Of a stretch of 64,000 nucleotides of DNA, positions 1 through 12,818 are shown piece by piece. The notes under the pieces were generated by a model. The model was not told where the DNA came from. It saw only the letters and a list, made by a program, of their open reading frames with translations, and searched no databases. The DNA comes from Vicugna pacos (Eukaryota; Chordata; Mammalia; Artiodactyla; Camelidae): contig NC_132989.1 of NCBI RefSeq assembly GCF_048564905.1, positions 9,221,257 to 9,285,256 of the forward strand, given 5' to 3'. Within the stretch, counting starts at the first letter, position 1. Each line of letters begins with the position of its first letter. The position numbers and the translations under genes were made by a program.

Positions 1-409
1 GCAAACCACTTTTGACCTTAGCGTTGGCTAAATCTGAGGATTGAAGCAAGAATCCGATGGTGAGGGGACTTTAAAAGCTGCCAGCTGCCCAGCCCTCAGT
101 GAAGTCCTAAGAGCAACCCTCCTGATCCAATAATAATTCTTGCTAGGTAAGCCGCAGCCTCTAATCACCACGGGAAAAAAGAGTTTTCTGAATTGATGGA
201 ATTTCTGGTGAAAACTAAGGAAAATAACATTTAGTTATTCTAGCTGCCTTGTTTCAAGCAAACGTGTTTACAAGGGACTCTGGGTGGGTGAGCTAACTTG
301 GAGCCGATTGCTTTACAGTACGTTGAGACTCTGAGTAAGAAACTCTAAGCCAAAGACGCATCTAATTAGAGTGCTTGTTTCCCTTCTTGTTTTGTAAGTT
401 TTTGTTTTG
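1..409. other. Left-edge intergenic sequence
   Basis: I see no gene, no clear repeat family and no RNA gene in this stretch. By mammalian gene order HAVCR2 would be expected to lie further left, but none of its conserved tail or IgV coding sequence is recognisable here. Confidence 0.4.
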
Positions 410-612
410 AAACAATTTGAGATTTGCAGAAAAATTGCAGTAACAGTACAGAGTGTTCCCGTGAACACCAGTTTTCTTGGTTTAATTGCTTACATAACCA
501 TAGTAGGTTGGTCAAAACTAAGAAATTAACATTGGTACAAGACTATTCACTAAGTTACGAATTTTGCTTGGATTCCTACTATTGTTTCATTTGTTTGTGT
601 TTGTGGGGAGAG
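410..612 (-). repeat. Old L1 3'-end fragment, antisense
   Basis: The text resembles the antisense 3' untranslated end of old mammalian L1s (stretch with acagtacagagtgttccc, then the 'tcaaaactaagaaattaac' core). It is interrupted on the right by a camelid SINE. The family is judged by eye only. Confidence 0.55.
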
Positions 613-709
613 GTAATTAGGTTTATTTATTTAAATGGAGGTACTGGGGATTGAACCCCGGACCTTGTGCATGCTAGCATGAGCTCTTATCACTGAGCTA
701 CACCCTCCC
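613..709 (-). repeat. Camelid tRNA-derived SINE (vic-1 type), minus strand
   Basis: On the minus strand this reads as a tRNA-like head: GGGAGGGTGTAGCTCAGTG (A box), then a B box of the type GGTTCAATCCCC, followed by AGTACCTCC and an A/T-rich tail. This is the tRNA-Ala-related SINE known from camelids. The copy seems to have landed in an older L1 piece. It is not a tRNA gene, because the anticodon arm is degenerate and there is no cloverleaf 3' half. Confidence 0.9.
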
Positions 710-849
710 TTTTTACTACTGGTTTTTAAAATTTTAAATTAAGTGCTTTTTGAAAAATCTAGTAGAGTTAAAGGTGAAAGTGTCTATTCCCTGTCCACCC
801 CATCAAAATTTCTCCACTGTCCCACTCCCCAGGAGTAATCCTTCAGGCC

Positions 850-1020
850 AGCACGGTCCAGAAGAAATACAATGGCTTTTTTCCTTGTGATTTTAATTCT
901 GCAAAATCCAGGAAGCATTTTCCATTTAGAGCACATCTCGATTGTAACTAGTCACATTGTAAGTGCTCAATAGCTGCATGTGGCTGGCTTGTAGCTCTAG
1001 AGCTGGCACAGTTCTGGGCT
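850..1020. repeat. Ancient interspersed repeat (DNA-transposon-like)
   Basis: The block 'gcacggtccagaagaaata' followed about 90 bases later by 'gtaagtgctcaatagctgc' matches a common old mammalian repeat whose ends read 'tagccacatgtggcta'. The same family appears again at 9305-9352 and 12839-12960, split by an L1. I cannot name the subfamily with confidence. Confidence 0.45.
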
Positions 1021-1028
1021 ATTCTCTA

Positions 1029-1053
1029 CACACACACACACACAAACACACAC
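1029..1053. repeat. (CA)n microsatellite, short and interrupted
   Basis: A run of CA dinucleotides with one AA interruption. It is too short to be more than a minor length polymorphism candidate. Confidence 0.9.
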
Positions 1054-1587
1054 ACTCTTTTTCTCACTGGTTACAGAAGGCCATCGTTCCCCGTCAGAAT
1101 GGAACAGCAGCTTTTACTTAGATAGCTGTGTAGTAAAGTAGAACAAGTGTGCATCATCTATTAAATCACTTCCCCACGCATGTGTTTTTTCCCATTTCAA
1201 ATAAGGCTTTAACAAACAGCCTTCATACAAAAACCTATGTGCATCTGTGTACTTCCAAGGTGTAGACTCCTAGACATGGAATTGCTGTGTCAAAAGATAG
1301 GATTGTAAAAAAAAAAAAAAAAAAGATAGGATTGTATTTGATTTGTATCATGACTAGAGAACAATAATATGTTTATTAACAAATATGATAGTGTATTGAT
1401 AAATGTACATTATCTTTCTCAAGACAGTCATTTTAGACAAAAATTTATTCCAGCAATGTTCTTTTCATTCAAAATAATTTGTTTTGGTTTTTGAAATTTG
1501 ACTCAAGAACCAGTTTAAGCTAAAATACCTAGGCCAAGTTATTCTCATAGGCCTCATTCCTTTGTAATCACAGTTTATTTATACATT

Positions 1588-1638
1588 CATTTATTTCTTC
1601 CCTCCCTCCTTCCCTCCCTCCCTCCTTCCATCCATCCG
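1588..1638. repeat. Pyrimidine-rich (CCCT/CCTT)n simple repeat
   Basis: Repeated ccctcc/ttccctccctcc units ending in ttccatccatcc. It lies just upstream of an L2 fragment. Confidence 0.85.
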
Positions 1639-1679
1639 AGAAGTAGCTTTGTACCCCCAATTACCCTTTTGTCTTCTAT

Positions 1680-2235
1680 TGGTTTGTTCTCTTCACACAG
1701 CAGCCTAAGTATCTCTTGTTCTTTTCTAAAAACATCAGCTAGGTTCAATGACTCCGTTAGTTAAAACATTTCACCAGCTTCCCATGGGACTGGATTTCTT
1801 CTGACCTCACCAACCTCTCTTATTCTTTCTGTTTCATCCGCACTAGTTTCCTTTCTGCTTCTAGAACAGACCAAGTTCCTTCTGGTTTCAGCGCCTTTTT
1901 AATGCAGTTGTGTCCCTGTGTTTAGAATGCTTCTTTCAGATTGTCAGCAGGACTGCCTCTTTCTCGTCCTTGAGTTTCCAGCCTAAATGTCACCCAAGAG
2001 CTTTCCCTGAACACCCTATCAAAAGTACCAACCTGCTCATCTCTACTCCAGTTTATTTCCTACATTATGTATTTGAATCTAACGTTCTAATGGTTTACAT
2101 TTTTGTGATTTGTCTCCCCGACCCTCTGCCGAAAAGTAAACTGCCATTCATCTCATATCCCAGGGGCCCTATGCAATGCTTGACTTGTAGTGGGCGCTAG
2201 ATCAACCTTTGTAGACTGATGGAATGAATGCACGT
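1680..2235 (+). repeat. L2 LINE 3' portion
   Basis: The order of motifs follows the 3' end of the ancient L2 LINE. It starts with 'caccagcttcccatggg', then comes the 'cctaaatgtcaccc...gctttccctgaacaccctatc' block, then the terminal 'gtgggcgctag...ttgtagactgatggaatgaatg' block. Open frames inside it, such as the 96-codon one at 1910, are by-products of this element. Confidence 0.75.
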
Positions 2236-3838
2236 ATGCCTGCTCTATTGCAAACTCAAGCTGCAACACTGGTGCCACAGACACTACAAAGATTTGCAAG
2301 TTTTTCCTTCAAGGAAGTCAGAGTCATCAGGGCAGCCTGTTAGTCATGCAAATGACAATAATAAAAGGCAGTCAGCGTTAGCAGACCTGCATACTGCATG
2401 CTGAATGATACAGAAAAGCAATTTTTGATGATTTTCTTTTTCCTGGAAATATTAATCCTTGTTGTTACCATTTCTTTATTTTACCTCTATGAAATTACAG
2501 CTGACTCTCATAGACTAAGGAGAGCCTGGCACAGAGCAGGCGCTCAGTAAGTGACAAGTGGATGAGTACGCTATGTGACACAGGTGACGTGGGTTTAAAC
2601 AGCAGGCCCTCCAAAAAAACACAGTGAGTCGACGTACTTTCTACTTTGAAGAAAAACATGTTTTGCAAGGTAAGCACTTGCATACTTACTAAGACATTAT
2701 TTTATAATCTTTGTAGATGCTTGGTGTTGTCTGAATGTTGCTTTAGGCAACGAAAGTTGCTTTCTCTTCTGTCTGGGATAAAGAAAAGGATGGTTGTAAT
2801 AAGGCTGTGAAAAAAACATGTTATGTGAATATAAAAGACTTCCACTTTTGTAAGAACATGCAGTTTGGGAACTTGTGTTTTTGTGTTTTGTTTTCTTTAG
2901 TTAAAACACTTTATGTTTATTATATAAGCAGTACATTGGGACATTTCTTGTTGTAAAATGCTCAAATGATACATAAACACATAGCCTTCAATTCAAAGTT
3001 CCCCTTTGTGTCAGCTTGCTTCCCTACCAGAGAGCTACCCGGAACAGTTCTGCAGGGATCCAGGTACGTCTTTCCCATGATTTTCTGTATAGGTATAAGT
3101 GTATATACGTACGTGGTCATTTTTGTTGCAGTGTTTTACAAAAATGGGTTCTTGTGAAACATACTGTTGTGTGAATTGTTTTGTTCACTTACTATTTCTT
3201 GGAAACAGTTCCATGTGTGTCCCAATAAAATGTCGACATTCTTTATCCACAAATATAGTTAACATGCAGAGGGTTTTGTTAACATTGTGTAAAGTCCCAG
3301 TGATGGCCCCCCACACAGTGCTGTGACAAATGTTTCAACAGAGCTCAGCATACATTTTGCGTAACTGTTGTTTGCGCAGGAGTTCAATTGGTGCCCAAGT
3401 CCTACAGTGGTTTTGGTTTGGGAGAGTACTGAGTTCTTTAGCAAGCTCCCCTAACCTGAGCTGATAAAAGCCCAATGCTATTACGTTTTTTGATCCACCC
3501 ATCATCCCTAAAGTGGATGTGGAGGAACGTCTCACAATCACGTGGCTGTGCAGCAAGGCACACTGGTTTTCATCCCCAAACAAATCTGATTTTGTCAGTG
3601 TTTTTAAGTAGAAAACAGTGTTTTGGTTTTGAGGAGGAAGAAAAAGGACCCGTCACCTCATAATTTCTTGGTGAAACGTTCTGCTTTACACACGGGAGTG
3701 CCTTCGAGCTGTGTGCACAGGAGCTCAGCTCTCCTGCAGTTTTCAGACTTAAATACCTTTAGCATTAATGGACATGATGTTAATATCTCAAAAATGAATA
3801 TAAATTATACTGGGGCACAGTGTAGCTCAACTCCATTC
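2236..3838. other. Intergenic, mostly unassigned
   Basis: No gene is recognised. A short MIR/L2-like tail ('agcctggcacagagcaggcg') lies near 2525. The stretch 2880-3260 looks like a very old antisense L1 3' piece. The remaining sequence shows no clear family. Open frames here are short and show no coding character. Confidence 0.4.
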
Positions 3839-4165
3839 TTTGTAATTGAAATATAGATGACTTGCAGCATTGTGTTAGTTTCAGTTATACAGCAAAGCGA
3901 TTCAGTTACATATATATGTGTGTATATGTATCAGATTATTTTCCACTATAGGTTATTACAAGACATTGAATATAGTTCCATTTACTGCTATACAGTAAAT
4001 CTTTGTTGCTTATCTGTTTTATCTCATTATCTTATCTGTTTTGTTGCTTTTCTATTTTATATAAAGTGATATGTATCTGTTAATCCCATACTCCGAATTT
4101 ATCCCTCCCTCCCCTCCCGCTTTGGTAACCGTAAGTTTATTTTCCATGACGACTTCATTCTTATT
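3839..4165 (-). repeat. L1 3'-end fragment, antisense
   Basis: The sequence is the reverse complement of an ungulate-type L1 3' end: 'tcagttatacagcaaagcga', 'ggttattacaagacattgaa', 'tatccctccctcccctccc'. It is similar to the antisense copies at 31293, 37330, 44232 and 53528, but older or more diverged than the last three. Confidence 0.75.
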
Positions 4166-4544
4166 AAAGATGGAGGCTTGTTTTCCTAAAGTTTCAAGGG
4201 CAGAGGCTGTAGGTTTGCTTTGTGTGCTTAGAATGTTCCATTGCTTAGTGTGGGGTGCCTTATAAATGTGTGGTGAAGTAATGCTTGTTGAAGGAGGAGA
4301 ACAGTGGAGCACGGGTAGGCGAATGTGGCTTTCACTTCTGCATTTGCCCCAAGTGATGTACCCTGCTGAGTGGGTGCCCTGCTCTATTCCTCTTTGATCC
4401 TCAGATTATTCATCTATAAATCAATGGGTTTGGCCTCAAGTAGTTTAAGGTCCCTTCGTGTAAAAACAGTCTCAAAATCTATATGGCTTTTCAGGCTTAG
4501 AGTCTGACCCCAAATCAAGATCTGTGCTGAGTCTTTTAACAAGA
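4166..4544. other. Unassigned gap between L1 pieces
   Basis: No gene or clear repeat is seen. The segment around 4380-4520 ('cctcagattattcatctata') has the feel of a MIR but is too diverged to call. Confidence 0.3.
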
Positions 4545-6438
4545 GCCTACATCAAAAAGAATAAAATACCTATCAATAAACCTACTGAAGGAGGTGACAG
4601 GCCTGTATTTGGAAAACTATAAGACACCAGTGAAAGAAATTGAAGATGACAGAGGTGGAAAGTTATACTACATTTTGTTTTGGAAGAATTAATAGTATTA
4701 AAATGACCATGCTCCCCAAGGCAAACTACAGATTCAGTACAATCTCTATCAAAATACCAATGGCATTTTTCACAGAACTAGAAACAATTTTAAAATCTGT
4801 ATAGAAAGATGAGAGACCCCAAATAGCCAAAACAATCTTGAGAAAGAGGAACAGAGGTGGAGAAATCAGGCTCCCTGACTTCAAACTATACTACAAAGGT
4901 CAGTAATCAAAACAGCGTGGTACTAGCACAGAAACAGACACATAGATTAATGGAACAGGGTAGAGAGCCCAGGAATACACTCACACACTTATGCTCAATT
5001 AATCTATGAGAAAGGAGGCAAAAATTTACCATGGAGAAAAGACAGTCTTCAATAAGCAGTGCTGGGAAAACCAGACAGCTACATGTAAAAGAATGAAATT
5101 AGAACATTCTCTAACACCACATACAGAAATAAACTCAAAATGGGTTAAAAACCTAAATGTAAGACTGGCAACCATAAAACTCCCAGAGGAAAACATAGGC
5201 AGAACACTCTTTGACATAAATCATAGCAACTTCTAAAACTCTATATCCTAAAGCAATGGAAATAAAAGCAAAAAAAAAAAAACCAAAAAAACCCCAAATG
5301 GGACCTAATTAAACTTAAAAGTTTTTGCACAACAAAGGAAACCATCAACAAAAAAGAAAGACTGCATGCTGAATGCGAGAAAATATTTGCAAATGGTGTG
5401 GCTAATAAGGGGTTACTATCCAAAATATATAAACAGCTCATACAACTCAATATCAAAAAAGAAATAACCCAATTGAAAAATGGTGAGAAGACTTGAATAG
5501 ACGTTTTCCCAAAGAGGACATGCAGATGGCCAACAGGCACATGAAAGGATGTTCAACATTGCTAATCATCAGGGAAATGCAGATCAAAACCACAATGGGA
5601 TATCACCTCACACCTGTCAGAATGGCTATCATTAAAAAGAACATAAATAACAAATGTTGGTGAGGATGTGGAGAAAAGGGAACCCTTGTACACTGTTGGG
5701 TGGAATGTAAGGTGGTGCAGCCACTGTGGAAAACAGTAAGGAAGTTTCTAAAAAAAACTAAAAATGGAACTACCACATGACCCAGCAATTCCACTCCTGG
5801 GTATACCCCTCCCCCCAAAAAAAGCAGTAATTCAAAAAGGCACATGAATCTCAATGTTCACAGCAGCATTATTTACAATTGCCAAGATATGGAAACAACT
5901 TAAGTGTCCATCAACAGAAGAATGGATAAAGAAGATGTGGTGTATATGTACAATGGAATACTACTCAGCTATAAAAAAGAATGAAATTTTGCTATTTGCA
6001 GCAACATGGATGGACTTGGAGGGTATTATGCTAAGTGAAATAAGTCATCCAGAGAAAAATAAATACTGTATGATATCACTTATATGTGGAATATAAAAAA
6101 ATACAACAAACTAGTGAATATAACCAAAAAGGAAGCAGATTCACATATGTAGAGGACAAACTAGTGGTTACCAGTGGGTAGAGAGAAAGGGGGAGGGGCA
6201 ATATAAGGGTAGAGGAGTAATATTATGTAAAGTACAAATATATAAAGGTATAAATTATGTATAAAATAAACTACAAGGATATATTATACAATGCAGGGAA
6301 CATAGCCAATATTTTATAATGACTATAAATGGAATATAACCTTTAAAATTGTGCATTGAATCACTACATTGTACACCTGTGATTTATATAACATTGTGCA
6401 TCAAATAGACTTCAATAAAAGTAAATTAAAAAATAAAA
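4545..6438 (+). mobile_element. L1 LINE, 5'-truncated, sense strand
   Basis: This is a 3' portion of L1 carrying the C-terminal part of ORF2, the 3' UTR and an A-rich end. Recognisable blocks include 'aaatggtgagaagacttgaa', the 'tgtggagaaaagggaaccct' segment, and an 80-codon open piece at 5854-6096 with the ORF2 C-terminal motif YYSAIKKNEI. Frames are interrupted many times, so the copy is dead. The left edge is approximate because I could not find a convincing target duplication. Confidence 0.88.
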
Positions 6439-6564
6439 GCAGCCTAGCAGAGAACAAATGCTATTCCAACCCATTAAGATCTCCCAGTAACCTATTTAAT
6501 AAGTGGATCAAATCCAGCAAAAAGACTGGAAAACTGGAGAAGTCTGACTTTTAAAGATATTTCC

Positions 6565-6712
6565 TGCAGGGGAGGGTATAGCTCAGTGGTAGAGAGCCTG
6601 TTTAGCATGCATGAGGTCCTGGGTTCATTCCCCAGTAACTCCATTAAGATAAATGAATAAACCTAATTATAGCCCCCCAAATAAAAACCACACACACAAA
6701 CGAAAACAAAAA
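6565..6712 (+). repeat. Camelid tRNA-derived SINE with target duplication
   Basis: Head gggagggtatagctcagtgg, B box region gtcctgggttcattcccc, then agtaactcc and an A-rich tail. The insertion is flanked by near-identical 12-base copies of aaagatatttcc (6553-6564) and aaagatacttcc (6713-6724), the hallmark of L1-driven integration. Confidence 0.92.
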
Positions 6713-6724
6713 AAAGATACTTCC

Positions 6725-8054
6725 CAACATCCTTATGTAAAGACGTGGCAAAGAGATAAAGAATGGAATTCTGTCTGCATCCATAAAGAGAAAAGAGAGA
6801 AAAATCAATGACAGATCACCAGAAGAGCTGAAAAACTACCTCCTAACTCACTTATAAGTACAGTCCTCTGGAAACTTATGCTGAAGAGAAAAGTAGAACT
6901 TTGCTGCTTGAGATTTCTCAGTTTTATATGGGCTATTAGGACAACGATGACTGAGCCAATAGGAATTAAGGGAAATTCACGTACAAAAGAGTTCTTTGGA
7001 TTTCTTGGGAGATAAGAGTCTCATTTCAGTGGAATCATGGACCTACACAGCGGAGTTGTTTAAGCTTTTCAAGCTTAACCGATGACAGGAAACATCAGTA
7101 AGGGGAGTAGAAGGGAGAAAAGAAACCTCACCAGACGGACATGGTACCTCTGGAGGGAGGCACACTTTTACTCGAGTAGGCTTCCTTGAAAGTTGTGCGG
7201 CTTTAGAGTCACTGCATCCCTTTGCTGAACTGAGCTGAGCCTCATCTGTCGGGTGGACGTTACATAATCTCATGGTCAAGGGAATATGTGTGTCCAGAGT
7301 GTAGCTCTATCAGCCAGCGGTTGTGTTCATTGACTTCTGTGGTTTATAAAGGAAGCATATTTGCAAAGTGTGAAGGGGGAGCCCAGTACTGGCTTCTGAC
7401 TTCTGCAGGTTTGATTGTAGTCAACGTATGTTAGAAACTCTTGAGCTTGTGAAGATTCGCAGGTAACTAGGTTTGATTTGGCTGGAGTTTTGTGAGGTTT
7501 GGAATGGAAGGCTGTGGCCAGCTTGAGAAGATGGGCGGCGTTTAGAGTTTGGGCTTTGACCTTGAGAAGCCATTGAATGCTTATAAGGTGGGGAAGATAT
7601 TTGACTGGACTATAGATACCCAAGAAGACTGAAAAATAGCTATCCTCAGATGTGGGTTCTCCCCCATAGCCCGCAGCTTTGGGTGGCTGGAGAACATCAG
7701 CCCCTTGGGCTCATCTCACGTTCGTGACCCCCTACCTCCAGTGGCACCTGTGTACTTCCAAATGGTCATGCTTTAGTCCCCGATCCATTTGCTGTCAACG
7801 ATGTGCCATCCCCGGTCATGTCTAAGCGGAATCCCCTAATTGGGTGCTGGATTCTCTCCCTCTGTTGCTCCAGAAATTTTTCCTCTCCCAAATCTATTTC
7901 CTGCTTCCACTCAAGCATCTCCAGCTCATACAAACATGCTGTTATTTTTTATCATCCTAAGAAAATTTTCTTTTAATCCTAATTTCACTTCTCTTCTGAT
8001 TTTTCCTTTCTTTGTAAACCTTTTTCCTGAGATGTAATATACATAGGGAAAGTG
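6725..8054. other. Intergenic, no gene seen
   Basis: No coding sequence or clear repeat family is recognised. The open frames on either strand are short, overlap each other and lack any domain signature. Confidence 0.4.
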
Positions 8055-8720
8055 AAGAATCATTCAACTTCTCCAAAACTGCTTTTGCCAAGGTCATTAA
8101 TAACCCCTTGCCTTTACAACATTTGATTCATGATTATTGCCTCACTGTTAATGTGTTTGCTTCTCTTGGCTTCCAGGATCCCATTTAGTTTTTGCTTTTT
8201 CTATTCCTTCCTTGGTTTGCTTCCATTTGTGCATCGGTGCCTCTTCCACCTCCACCTTTTGCAGAAGGCCCCAGGGCATAGTCCTTAAGCCAAGAGCATT
8301 CCTTGAGCATCTCTTCTGGTTCATGGCTTTAAAATCCCATTTCTATGCCTATGACTCTCAAATATGTATCTTTAGCCCAGATCTGTCTCCTGAACTCTTG
8401 TCTCCACTTGGTGTCTACAACATCTCAAACTCAACCTGTCCAAAATCCACAATATTTCTCCCCAGACTGTTACATGCAGCTTTTTCTGTACCAGTTGGTG
8501 GCACCCCTAGTCCTTCCAGTTGCTCAGGCCCAGGTCACTTGGAGTCATCTTGAGGCTCCTACTCCACATCCTGGAGGAAAGCCTGCTGGCTCTGTTTTGA
8601 AACACTCAGAGTTTGAGCTGCTATCCCGTCCTCTCTCCTGAAATACTGCAGTAGTCTCATGACAGGTCCTGGTCCTTCTCAACCTAGCAGCTTCAGCATT
8701 CCTTCTCAAAGGTTAGCCCC
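8055..8720 (+). repeat. L2 LINE fragment
   Basis: It follows the L2 coding strand near the 3' end: 'tttgccaaggtcattaataa', 'ggcttccaggatcccattta', 'acatctcaaactcaacctgt', and 'ggagtcatcttgaggctcct'. This explains the overlapping open frames at 8212-8641, which are not genes. Confidence 0.8.
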
Positions 8721-9009
8721 ATCTGGTCACCCCTGTGTGCCTACAGGGTACTTCTTTTCCTGGGGAGTGAAAAGCTGGAAATTCATGTTTGGGTGCCTGA
8801 GCCTTATCCCTCAGCTGGGGTGTATCCTTCAAGGAATCACAACGTTGACTCTAAAGAGTAGCAATTTATGGAGCTGACTAGCTCAAATAGAAAAAAATCC
8901 ATTGTGCTCTTTGTGAGCCTTTAGGATATAGTGGAGGCTCTCGTGGGAGATGGGCTTGTCAGAAAATTCAGTCCTATAGAATTGGACCACTTTTTAACCT
9001 CTCAGCACC

Positions 9010-9245
9010 TTGATTCTGTGTTCCTATCTTGGTTCTTGCTTGTCACTTCCTTCACTTAAAACACCCTCAGCCCCTTCCCCCATTAACCAGCTATGATCCT
9101 CAGGTATCACTTTTTTTAAGGGATTTCCTCCCATTTCCCCCCTTCACTCCCTCAGTCAATGAACCGTCTCTCCCTGTGCCTTTGTGTTTCCACAGTTTAT
9201 TCAGTCGATGCTTATTGGGTCCCTTACATGTTTCAGGGATAGAGC
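9010..9245 (+). repeat. L2-like 3' end
   Basis: The pattern 'tcaggtatcac...gggatttcctccc...ttattgggtcccttac' follows the terminal part of L2 (the 'reduced feeding, tail' block). It is older and weaker than the copy just upstream. Confidence 0.5.
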
Positions 9246-9352
9246 AGAGGATGAAACGGGGCAGGCCTGCCTTAAAAGGGTTAATGGTTTAGTGTGGGGT
9301 GCTGGCCAACACAGTAGCCAGATTTGGCTATTTAAATTTAAAGTGAAATCAA

Positions 9353-12300
9353 GCCTCAACAATTTTAAGAAGATAGAAATTATCTCAAGCATCTTTACTG
9401 ACCACAATCCCATGAAACTAGAAATCAACTACAGAGAAACAAAGGAAAGCATGGAGATTAAACAACATGCTATTAAAAACCAATGGGTCAATGATGAACT
9501 CAAACTTGAAATTAAAAATACCTTGAGACAAATAAAAATGAAAACACAACTGTGCAAAATTTATGGGATGCAGCAAGGCAGTGCGAAGAGGGAAGTTTAT
9601 AGTGATATAGGCCTTCCTCAAAAAAGAATAACAATCTCAAATAAACTATCTAACCCACCAGCTAAAAGAATTAGAAAAAGAAGAGCAAAAACCCCCAAAA
9701 GTCAGCAGAAGGAAGGAAATAATAAATATCAGGTAGGAAATAAATAAAACAGAGATTTTTAAAAAATAGAAAAAAATCAATCAAACCAAAATCTGTTTTT
9801 TTTTAAAGAGTAAATAAAATCGACAAACCTCTGGCCAAACTCACAAAGAAGAAAAAAGAGAGAGCACAAATAAGCAAAATAAGAAAGGAAAATGGAGAAA
9901 TTACAACAAATAACATAGAAATACAGAATATCATACGATAATATTATGAAAAACTATATGGAACCAAAATGGATAACCTAGAGGAGATGGACAAGTTTCT
10001 GGAAACATACAGTCCACCAAGACTGAATCAAGAAGAAACTGACCAGTTGAACAAACCGATCACTAGAAATGAAGTCAAATTAACAATAAAAAACCTCCCT
10101 ACATATAAAAGTCCAGGACCAGACGGCTTCACCAGGGAATTCTACCAAACATACAAAGAACTCATACCAATCCTTCTCAAACTCTTCCAGAAGATTGAAA
10201 AGGAGGGAATACTCCCAAACTCATTCTCTGAAGCCGCCATCACCCTGAAACCAAAACCAGGCAAAGACACCACCAAAAAAGAAAATTAGAGACCAGTATC
10301 ACTGATGAACATGGAAGCAAAAATCATCAACAAAATATTAGCAAATGGAATCCAGTAGCACATAAAGTACATGCACCATGATCAAGTTGGGTTCATCCCA
10401 GGAACACAAGAATGGTTCAACTCATGCAAATCAATCAATGTGATATACCACAACCACAAAAGAAAGGAAAAAACACATGATCATCTCAATAGATGCAGAA
10501 AAAGTCTTTGATAAAATTCAACAACTATTTATGATAAAAACTCTCACCAAAATGGGTATATGGGGAATATATCTCAATATAATAAAAGCTATATATAACA
10601 AACCTACAGCCAGCGTAGTACTCAACAGTGAAAAACTCAAAAGTTTCCCACTAAAATCTGGGACAAGACAAGGATGCGCACTATCACCACTCCTATTCAA
10701 CATCATCTTGGAAGTCCTAGCCACAGCAATCAGGCAAGAGAGAGAAATTAAAGGGATCCAAATTGGAAAAGAAGCGGTAAAAGTGTCACTATATGCAGAT
10801 GACATGATACTATCTACAGAAAACCCTAAAAGGTCCACACAAAAACTATTAGAAATAATCAAAGAATTCAGCAAGCTAGCAGGTTACAAGATTAACATTC
10901 AAAAATCAGTTGCATTTCTTTACACTAACGAATCAACAGAAAAAGAAAGTAAAGAAACAATCCCCTTTAAAATAGCACACAAAGTAATAAAATACCTAGG
11001 AATAAATCTAACCAAGGAGGTAAAAGACTTATACATGGAAAACTATGAAATACTGATTAAGGAAATTAAAGAAGTCTTAAAAAAAATGGAAAGATATCCC
11101 ATGCTCCTGGATTGGAAGAATCAATATTGTTAAAATGGTCACACTGCCCAAGGCAATCTACAGATTTAATGCAATCTCTATCAAATTACCCAGAACATAT
11201 TTCACAGAAATAGAACAAATCATAATAAAATGTATATGGAACTATCAAAGACCTATAATTGCCAAAGCATTACTGAAGAAAAAGAAAGAGGCTGGAGGAA
11301 TAACTCTCCAAGACTTCAGATAATACTACAGAGCTACAGTCATCAAAACAGCACAGTATTGATACAAAAACAGACATAGGGACCAATGGAACAGAATAGA
11401 GAGCCCAGAAATGAACCCACAAACTTTTGGTCAACTCATCTTCGACAAAGGAGGCAAGAACATACAATGAAATAAAGACAGTCTCTTCAGCAAATGGTGT
11501 TGGGAAAACTGGACAGCAGCATGTAAAGCAATGAAGCTAGAACACTCCGTTACACCATACACAAAAATAAACTCAAAATGGATCAAAGACTTAAACATAA
11601 GACAAGATACAAAAACCTCCTAGAAGAAAATATAGGCAAAACATTATCTGACATACATCTCAAAAATGTTCTCCTAGGGCAGTCTACCCAAGCAATAGAA
11701 TAAAAGTAAGAATAAACAAATGGGGCCTAATGAAACTTACAAGCTTCTGCACAGCAAAGGAAACCATAAGTAAAACAAAATGACAACCTATGGAATGGGA
11801 GAAAATTTTTGCATATGAAACCAACAAAGGCTTGATCTCCAGAATATATAAGCAGCTCACATGACTTAAGAAAAAAACAAACAACCCAATCCAAAAATGG
11901 GCAGAAGACTTAAACAAGCAATTCTCCAAGGATGAAATACAAATGATCAATAGGCACTGAAAAATGCTCAATATCACTAATTGTCAGAGAAATGCAAATC
12001 ATATCTGCAAAGAGGTATCACCTGACACCAGTCAGAATGGCCATCATTGAAAAGCCCACAAATGACAAATGCTGGAGAGGCTGTGGAGAAAAGGGAACCC
12101 TCCTACACTGCTGGTGGGAATGTGGTTTGGTGCAGCCACTGTGGAAAACAGTATGGAGATTCCTCAAAAGACTAGGAATAGACTTACCATATGACCTAGG
12201 AATCCCGCTCCTGGGCATATATCCAGAAGGAACCCTACTTCAAAAATACACCTGCACCCCAATGTTCATAGCAGCACTATTTACAATAGCCAAGACATAG

Positions 12301-12818
12301 AAACAGCCTAAATGTCCATCAACAGATGACTGGATAAAGAAGATGTGGTATATTTATACAACAGAATATTATTCAGCCATAAAAACCAACAACATAACGC
12401 CATTTGCAGCAACATGGATGTCCCTGGAGAATGTCATTCTAAGTGAAGTAAGCCAGAAAGAGAAAGAAAAATACCACATAAGATTGCTCACATGTGGAAT
12501 CTAAAAAAAACCAAAACATAAATACGAAACAGAAACAGAGTCATAGACAGAATACAAACTTGTGGTTGCTAAGAGGGCAGGGGGTGGGAAGGGACAGACT
12601 GGGATTTCAAAATGTAGAATAGATAAACAAGATTATATTGTATAGCACAGGGAAATACATACAAGATCTTGTGGTAGCTCACAGCGGAAAAAAAATGTGA
12701 CAGTGAATATATGTATGTTCATGTATAACTGAAAAATTGTGCTCTACACTGGAATTTGACACAACATTGTAAAAGGACTATAACTCAATAAAAAATGTTT
12801 TTAAAAAGTTAAAAAAAA
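9353..12818 (+). mobile_element. L1 LINE, 5'-truncated, 3.5 kb, with target duplication
   Basis: A sense-strand L1 with most of ORF2, a 3' UTR and an A-rich end with AATAAA (near 12787). Flanking copies of a 20-base target site at 9333-9352 and 12819-12838 differ at only two positions, which fixes both ends. The 5' truncation lies inside ORF2, ahead of the reverse transcriptase, near the end of the endonuclease domain. Many stops and small indels interrupt ORF2, so the copy cannot move. Confidence 0.93.
9360..12300 (+). pseudogene. L1 ORF2 remnant (endonuclease end, reverse transcriptase, C-terminal part)
   Basis: ORF2 protein would copy L1 RNA into DNA at a nicked target. Open pieces in order are 9360-9747 (a DHNPMKLEI segment from the end of the endonuclease), 9969-10289 ([13 protein letters not shown], the start of the reverse transcriptase fingers), 10477-11133 ([14 protein letters not shown] and the catalytic SLYADDMIL box) and 11992-12300 (C-terminal [13 protein letters not shown]). 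The order and spacing match L1 ORF2. The frame changes and stops between pieces show decay. YADD in this context is LINE, not retroviral, because it is followed by a poly(A)-ended 3' UTR with no LTR. Confidence 0.9.

Noticed and set aside
8212-8641. Overlapping 113- and 98-codon open frames
   Set aside because: They lie in an L2 LINE fragment and run in two frames of the same ancient repeat.
10477-11133. Reverse transcriptase with YADD box as a possible retrovirus or novel RT
   Set aside because: Sequence order, poly(A) end, target duplication and lack of LTRs show a plain L1 ORF2.
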